From Rickettsiaceae bacterium (lineage in GTDB: Bacteria; Pseudomonadota; Alphaproteobacteria; Rickettsiales; Rickettsiaceae), in NCBI GenBank assembly GCA_022702085.1, contig JAKONF010000118.1, positions 1-11,446 on the forward strand: DNA of 11,446 nucleotides, given 5' to 3'. Each line of letters opens with the position of its first letter. Position 1 is the first letter of the stretch. A program made the position numbers and the translations under genes. Under the pieces are notes generated by a model. That model saw only the letters and a program-made list of their open reading frames with translations. It was not told the DNA's origin and ran no database searches. Below, one piece after another: positions 8,152 to 11,446 of this stretch.

Positions 8152-10539
8152 TTAATCCTCGCCAAATACGGTCCATCTTCGGGCGCTCCAATCTATTTCC
8201 TGGCTCTTGTTACTTTCTAGGACAATATTGTCTTGCTGATCAGTTGCTGAAGAAGAGAGGCTCATCAGCCCTAGTAACTCATCTTTAGCATTAAAAAAAG
8301 CGAAATATGACTTACCATCATTATCCAAAGTGATGTTACAAAGCTTGTAATTACCCTCTTCTTGGATATTTTTTAAGATGATAATATCTTTCATTCTTGC
8401 GTAAAGTTCAGCTTTATCTTTTAATTTTTGCTCTGGTTGCCAATTTTTCACTAATTTATTTTTTGCTAAAAAGTTTTCAAGTGAATCACGTTTTAGCGGA
8501 ATATCTAATGTATTGTAAAAGCTTTGAGCCAGAAAATTATTATCGGGGTTACGGAATTCTGAGCGAAGCCAAGGACTTAGCCAAACTACTGCTAGCTCTT
8601 TATTTGGTGTTTGCAAGAGATATCGGGAAAGAAACAATTCACCAACTTCATAGCCAGTAGTTTGCTCATCTGAAGCAACTATATTATAACTTAGATTTTG
8701 TGTTTCAATCAATTTTAATACTTCAGTTTGAGAATTTGTTAATTGATCTTTTCTACTTGCTCCATCTGAAAACGCAATGAGTATATCTGTACTAGGTTTC
8801 GCTATGCTATCAAAGCTAAGAGAATAGCCACGTATTTGGATAACAGGTTTAGTGTAAACGTGATCCCTGAGTAATACTTGACTAATTAGATTATATAAAC
8901 TACCTTTTGATTGAGATCGGGTAAGATCGCCACTGCGGTCTTTATTTACATCACTACTAGTTCCGCCAATTAGCAGAGATTGAGCTGATGCTTTCTGAAA
9001 TAAATACAAAGCGTAATCTAAACTATTGATTTCGTCAAATGGTCTAGGTACCTCAATTAGGTAATCATTAACTGCTTGAGGGCGGAAGATATAAGTTCCC
9101 CAATTTTTAGCTCTATTCTCATTGATATCCGGGGCAAATATTACTAATTGTTGCTTAGATGTTGAATCATCAAAAAGAGTTATACTATAACCGAAATTCC
9201 CGCTTAGTTTGTTGATTTCTTGCAACTTATCATTTAGCTCTTTTTCTGAATAATTTTTAGCATTTATCATCGTTTGCACTAGTGGTTCAACAATTTTTAC
9301 ATCTAAAGTTTTTATCTCTTCTAAATTAGGCAAGATTAAAGGCGAATTAGCAGCATCAATAAACGCGTTTTTACTAGCTTGAATATAGCCAATCAAATGC
9401 CCCCGCTCCCTCTTTATATCATTATCTTTGGCTGCTAGATTTTGCGCCGTTATTGGCTTGTCACTACCAATATTAATCATTGACACCAAACTAAGAGCAA
9501 TTAACGAACCGCCTAAAAAGCCAGAGAAAGAAGTATGCAATATCATCATTATCAATTTCAAACTACTGTTATTGTCATGCATTTTAAGTGCAAGCAAGGT
9601 TGATAACATATAACCAAAGCCATAGAACTCAAGTATCCTTTCTTCGGGAAAAAAGCTCATCACTGCGTCGCCTAATAGCAATTTGTAAAGAAAACCAACA
9701 TTGAAAAATAATAATATTTTACGTGCTTTAACTACGTTTCTTCTTTGAAGAAAATCAGTTTTTAATAGTAAAGAGCAAACTACATAGATAACAAATGCTT
9801 CAATTAAAGTCATGCCAACTCTAAATGGGCTAAACCATTGTAAAGCAAGTAAACCAGAGGTAATTATGCCGCCATAATCCCAGCCATATTTAATACCCAT
9901 ATGTGAAGAGATCAGAACAGTAACTATTAGGATGATATAAACTTTCCCGCTGGCAGGAAAAATCTCAGCCATGCTCACATAAAGAGAATTGATTTGGCTC
10001 ATCCGGAAATTAGAGAATTCCATGAGTCCATAGCGGACTATTAGATAAGTGATCAAAATAGTAACCAGTAACGGAACGATCTCTTTTCTTACTCCTTCTT
10101 CCCATAATTGATTAGCAATAAGAGCTACTACAATCAGTCCGTAACTGTTAATATTAAGTGCATAATCAAATTGATAGTTGTAATGGATTTGTAGAAAATT
10201 GTTCCAAATCCCAAATAAAAATCCATCAAATAGTAGTTTGATGATGATTGATGAAATGATGATAACTAAAAATCTATCCCTACCAAAAAAACTATTCCAT
10301 TGTTTTAATTTAGCGCCAAGCTCGGATAATTTTTGCGCTATAAGATAAGTTATAATACCTTCAACTATATTAATTGCACCGACCAGTGGGTGAGTTATAA
10401 AAAGTGGTGCCAAAAACCCTGGAATGACGAATCCTGAAAGTGACCAGCCAAGTCTCAAATTAAAAAAACATACTACAAGTACTCCAACCCAAACAGTTGA
10501 AGCTATTGATATAGCAAGACCTCCTTCTGGAAAAAACAT
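8152..10539 (-). CDS. CapC/PgsC-like membrane protein with doubled membrane module and C-terminal hydrolase-like domain
   Basis: The first about 355 of 795 residues are hydrophobic, with some 11-12 membrane segments. Residues 30-170 resemble Bacillus CapC/PgsC, the small membrane subunit of poly-gamma-glutamate synthesis: LGWSLSGFVIPGFLAPLF matches the CapC G-x-V-x-P-G-Y/F-L-x-x-x-F signature, and RDRF...KLLFDG and YGLIVVALIANQ match later CapC elements. A second diverged copy follows at 214-355 (YGWDYGGIITSGLLA, RKILLFFNVGFLYKLL, YGFGYMLSTLLA). CapC is about 150 residues, so this is a double unit. Residues about 370-795 form a soluble, probably periplasmic region. Residues 481-675 align with the secreted hydrolase encoded two genes downstream, but lack its putative active-site His and Glu residues. 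I chose ATG at 10539 over the TTG immediately before it; neither has a clear Shine-Dalgarno. It is first in the cluster. Not labelled capC because the synthetic ligase is not in view. Confidence 0.9.
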   Translation of the reverse strand: MFFPEGGLAISIASTVWVGVLVVCFFNLRLGWSLSGFVIPGFLAPLFITHPLVGAINIVEGIITYLIAQKLSELGAKLKQWNSFFGRDRFLVIIISSIIIKLLFDGFLFGIWNNFLQIHYNYQFDYALNINSYGLIVVALIANQLWEEGVRKEIVPLLVTILITYLIVRYGLMEFSNFRMSQINSLYVSMAEIFPASGKVYIILIVTVLISSHMGIKYGWDYGGIITSGLLALQWFSPFRVGMTLIEAFVIYVVCSLLLKTDFLQRRNVVKARKILLFFNVGFLYKLLLGDAVMSFFPEERILEFYGFGYMLSTLLALKMHDNNSSLKLIMMILHTSFSGFLGGSLIALSLVSMINIGSDKPITAQNLAAKDNDIKRERGHLIGYIQASKNAFIDAANSPLILPNLEEIKTLDVKIVEPLVQTMINAKNYSEKELNDKLQEINKLSGNFGYSITLFDDSTSKQQLVIFAPDINENRAKNWGTYIFRPQAVNDYLIEVPRPFDEINSLDYALYLFQKASAQSLLIGGTSSDVNKDRSGDLTRSQSKGSLYNLISQVLLRDHVYTKPVIQIRGYSLSFDSIAKPSTDILIAFSDGASRKDQLTNSQTEVLKLIETQNLSYNIVASDEQTTGYEVGELFLSRYLLQTPNKELAVVWLSPWLRSEFRNPDNNFLAQSFYNTLDIPLKRDSLENFLAKNKLVKNWQPEQKLKDKAELYARMKDIIILKNIQEEGNYKLCNITLDNDGKSYFAFFNAKDELLGLMSLSSSATDQQDNIVLESNKSQEIDWSARRWTVFGED
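8156..8160 (-). promoter_or_regulatory. Shine-Dalgarno of the 856-residue gene
   Basis: GAGGA lies 7 nt upstream of the ATG at 8148 and inside the last codons of the CapC-like gene. It is the strongest ribosome-binding site in the cluster, fixes this start, and suggests coupled translation across the 3-nt gap. Confidence 0.7.
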
Positions 10540-10582
10540 CAAATTTATTAAAATTATTTACTATCTTCAACATTAGTTAATC

Positions 10583-10611
10583 TTTATAATATTTAAACTA
10601 TTAATTGAAAA
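10583..10611 (-). promoter_or_regulatory. Candidate sigma70-type promoter for the CapC-like cluster
   Basis: On the minus strand TTTTCA (10611-10606) is a 4/6 match to the -35 box and TATAAA (10588-10583) a 5/6 match to the -10 box, with an exact 17-bp spacer. Transcription would start near 10576, giving a leader of about 37 nt before ATG 10539. A second possible -10, TATAAT at 10631-10626, has only a poor -35 (TTAATG). The region is so AT-rich that chance matches are expected. Confidence 0.35.
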
Positions 10612-10630
10612 AGCGATAAAAGAATATTAT

Positions 10631-10798
10631 ATATAGTGCTGTTTAAGTCATTAAAACTGGTCATTAATTACTATGTAAGAGTTTATTAATCTGACCTTTG
10701 TGCTGATTACCTTTTTTCATCAATGCTTATTTTTATCTAAGTAATATCATCTAAAGATATCAATAATAAAGATGGTTAAGATGAAGAACAGCACATAT
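10631..10798. repeat. Widely spaced inverted repeat arms in the intergenic region
   Basis: ATATAGTGCTGTT (10631-10643) is mirrored by AACAGCACATAT (10787-10798), an 8-bp perfect core plus 4 bp across a one-base bulge. The arms enclose about 143 bp. They could be ends of a small non-coding mobile remnant or paired protein sites; similarity beyond the arms is slight and no target-site duplication was evident. Confidence 0.3.
10647..10667. repeat. Tandem direct repeat, two copies of GTCATTAA at 13-bp period
   Basis: GTCATTAA occurs at 10647-10654 and again at 10660-10667, separated by 5 bp. It lies about 36 bp upstream of the candidate -35 box of the CapC-like cluster, a position where an activator could bind. 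Operator function is inference. Confidence 0.5.
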
Positions 10799-10864
10799 TA
10801 CCGAAAAAGTTGTAATGGCAACTGATCATAAATTGTCCATTAAAAAAATAATTTGCACGCTAAA

Positions 10865-10927
10865 TTTTTGATTGAATTTTGTGTTTATTGATCGATACTG
10901 AAAATAAAAGTTAATCAAAAATTCAAT
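10865..10927. repeat. Inverted repeat abutting the EEP gene start
   Basis: ATTGAATTTT (10871-10880) and AAAATTCAAT (10918-10927) are perfect 10-bp inverted arms 37 bp apart. An overlapping pair, TTTTTGATT (10865-10873) and AATCAAAAA (10913-10921), offers an alternative 9-bp pairing. The right arm ends one base before the ATG at 10929, so it covers the place where a ribosome-binding site would be. Confidence 0.45.
10872..10899 (+). promoter_or_regulatory. Weak candidate promoter for the EEP-family gene
   Basis: TTGAAT (10872-10877, 4/6) and GATACT (10894-10899, 4/6) are separated by 16 bp and would give a leader of about 20-25 nt. The -35 box lies inside the left arm of the inverted repeat flanking this stretch. 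The match is modest in AT-rich DNA. Confidence 0.2.
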
Positions 10928-10928
10928 T

Positions 10929-11446
10929 ATGAAAATTAAGTTTGCGACTTGGAATATAGATACTAATCTCTCTAGAACTGAAGAAGGTTATGCCCGGGAT
11001 TCACATCCTGAGTGGCGAATAAAGAATCGTATGTTCCATATTTGCAAAAAACTTAATGAAATAAATGCTGATATTTTAAATATACAAGAATTAAAGCAAA
11101 CTATCAATAAATACGGTGAAGCAATAGATTCATTAACGCCTTTAAAAAGTTATTTGGAATTAATAGGTTATGATGTTTTAATCAGTCCATATAATGATAT
11201 TAACGATAAGGTTTTTCAGTTCATTACAGCTTATAAAAAAGATAAATTTGAAGTAATAAATACTAAGCTTAAGTATTTTACCAAAACTCCCAATACTCCA
11301 ACTATACGCCAAAGCACCAAAGGTAAAACCGTAGAAGAAATTAAAGCGATAAAAGCAATTATCAAAGACCATAATTACGGAGAATTTTTTGAACGTGGAA
11401 CCTTTGTAACTCACTTTAAACATCTTCAAACTGGTCAAGAATTGAT
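10929..11446 (+). CDS. Endonuclease/exonuclease/phosphatase (EEP) family protein, 5' part only
   Basis: The frame is open for 172 codons from ATG at 10929 to the right edge, so the C-terminal half is missing. The opening MKIKFATWNID carries the first-strand WN motif of the EEP superfamily (Asn9). ADILNIQELK at 47-56 supplies the metal-binding Glu54 of the usual LQE motif, and FVTHFKH near residues 160-166 resembles the family's N-T-H-L strand. The catalytic Asp and His of the second half (GDFN and SDH motifs) lie outside the window. Family members cleave phosphodiester or phosphomonoester bonds in nucleic acids, phosphoinositides or sphingomyelin; substrate cannot be told here. No signal peptide is seen. 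The gap between Glu54 and the VTH strand is about 107 residues and includes a lysine-rich stretch (KGKTVEEIKAIKAIIKDH), which looks like an insertion. It is divergent from the CapC-like cluster, has no good Shine-Dalgarno, and shows no functional tie to it. Confidence 0.85.
   Translation, partial: MKIKFATWNIDTNLSRTEEGYARDSHPEWRIKNRMFHICKKLNEINADILNIQELKQTINKYGEAIDSLTPLKSYLELIGYDVLISPYNDINDKVFQFITAYKKDKFEVINTKLKYFTKTPNTPTIRQSTKGKTVEEIKAIKAIIKDHNYGEFFERGTFVTHFKHLQTGQEL

Larger units (their letters stand above)
10540..10928. other. Divergent AT-rich intergenic region
   Basis: This 389-bp gap separates the CapC-like cluster (leftward) from the EEP-family gene (rightward). It has no credible coding frame and no tRNA-like or riboswitch-like structure that I can recognise. 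It must carry both gene starts' control signals. It contains a plausible leftward promoter, a tandem 8-bp direct repeat, a distant pair of inverted arms and an inverted repeat next to the EEP start; these are listed separately. Confidence 0.8.

Noticed and set aside
8397..8660. Rightward 87-codon open frame with a hydrophobic start
   Set aside because: It is antisense to the C-terminal domain of the CapC-like gene, which is supported by domain similarity.
9428..9613. Rightward 61-codon open frame
   Set aside because: It is antisense to a membrane segment region of the CapC-like gene and has no independent support.
10540..10542. TTG as the start codon of the CapC-like gene
   Set aside because: The adjacent in-frame ATG at 10539 is preferred and neither has a Shine-Dalgarno to justify the rarer codon.
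10808..10823. Stem-loop AGTTG-taatgg-CAACT followed by five T on the minus strand, resembling a terminator
   Set aside because: The stem is only 5 bp and AT-rich, and no gene in the window ends there.
11178..11438. Leftward 86-codon open frame
   Set aside because: It is antisense to the EEP-family gene, whose motifs identify the coding strand.
1..11446. CRISPR array, insertion sequence or tRNA/rRNA gene
   Set aside because: I found no regularly spaced repeats, transposase-like frame or cloverleaf/rRNA signature on either strand.

Overview
The window comes from an AT-rich bacterial genome (about one third G+C by eye). The lineage is not determinable from the sequence, but several features point to a Gram-negative cell. 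These include an N-terminally anchored periplasmic protein, a secreted enzyme, and a very large exported protein whose last visible part looks like the start of an outer-membrane beta-barrel. TAA, TAG and TGA all serve as stops, so the code is standard. AT-rich host-associated alpha- or gammaproteobacteria would fit, but this is only a guess.

About 92 percent of the window is one leftward four-gene cluster running from 10539 to beyond position 1. The order of transcription is: (1) a 795-residue polytopic membrane protein related to the poly-gamma-glutamate (PGA) protein CapC/PgsC, carrying two tandem CapC-like membrane modules and a soluble C-terminal domain; (2) an 856-residue, single-pass, beta-rich periplasmic protein; (3) a 319-residue (or 309-residue) secreted protein that looks like a metal-dependent amidohydrolase or peptidase; (4) a protein of more than 1550 residues with a signal peptide, beta-sandwich modules, a central helical TPR-like region and a probable C-terminal barrel cut by the window edge. 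Genes are separated by 3 nt or overlap by 8 to 38 nt, so they are almost certainly co-transcribed and translationally coupled.

The most interesting observation is that the C-terminal domain of the CapC-like protein and the secreted enzyme appear to be the same fold in two states. They align over about 170 residues, but the His/His/Glu positions that look catalytic in the 319-residue protein are replaced (Arg, Arg and a non-acidic residue) in the membrane protein. The cluster therefore pairs a probably active hydrolase with a probably dead copy tethered to a doubled CapC. Together with a BcsC/PelB-like exporter candidate, this reads as an uncharacterised envelope-spanning system for making, trimming and exporting a polyglutamate-like (amide-linked) polymer. 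No ligase (CapB) or CapA is in the window, so the polymer is inferred.

A 389-bp AT-rich intergenic region (10540-10928) separates this cluster from a divergent rightward gene, truncated by the right edge, that encodes an endonuclease/exonuclease/phosphatase-family protein. The intergenic region holds a plausible promoter for the cluster, a direct repeat with 13-bp period, and inverted repeats.
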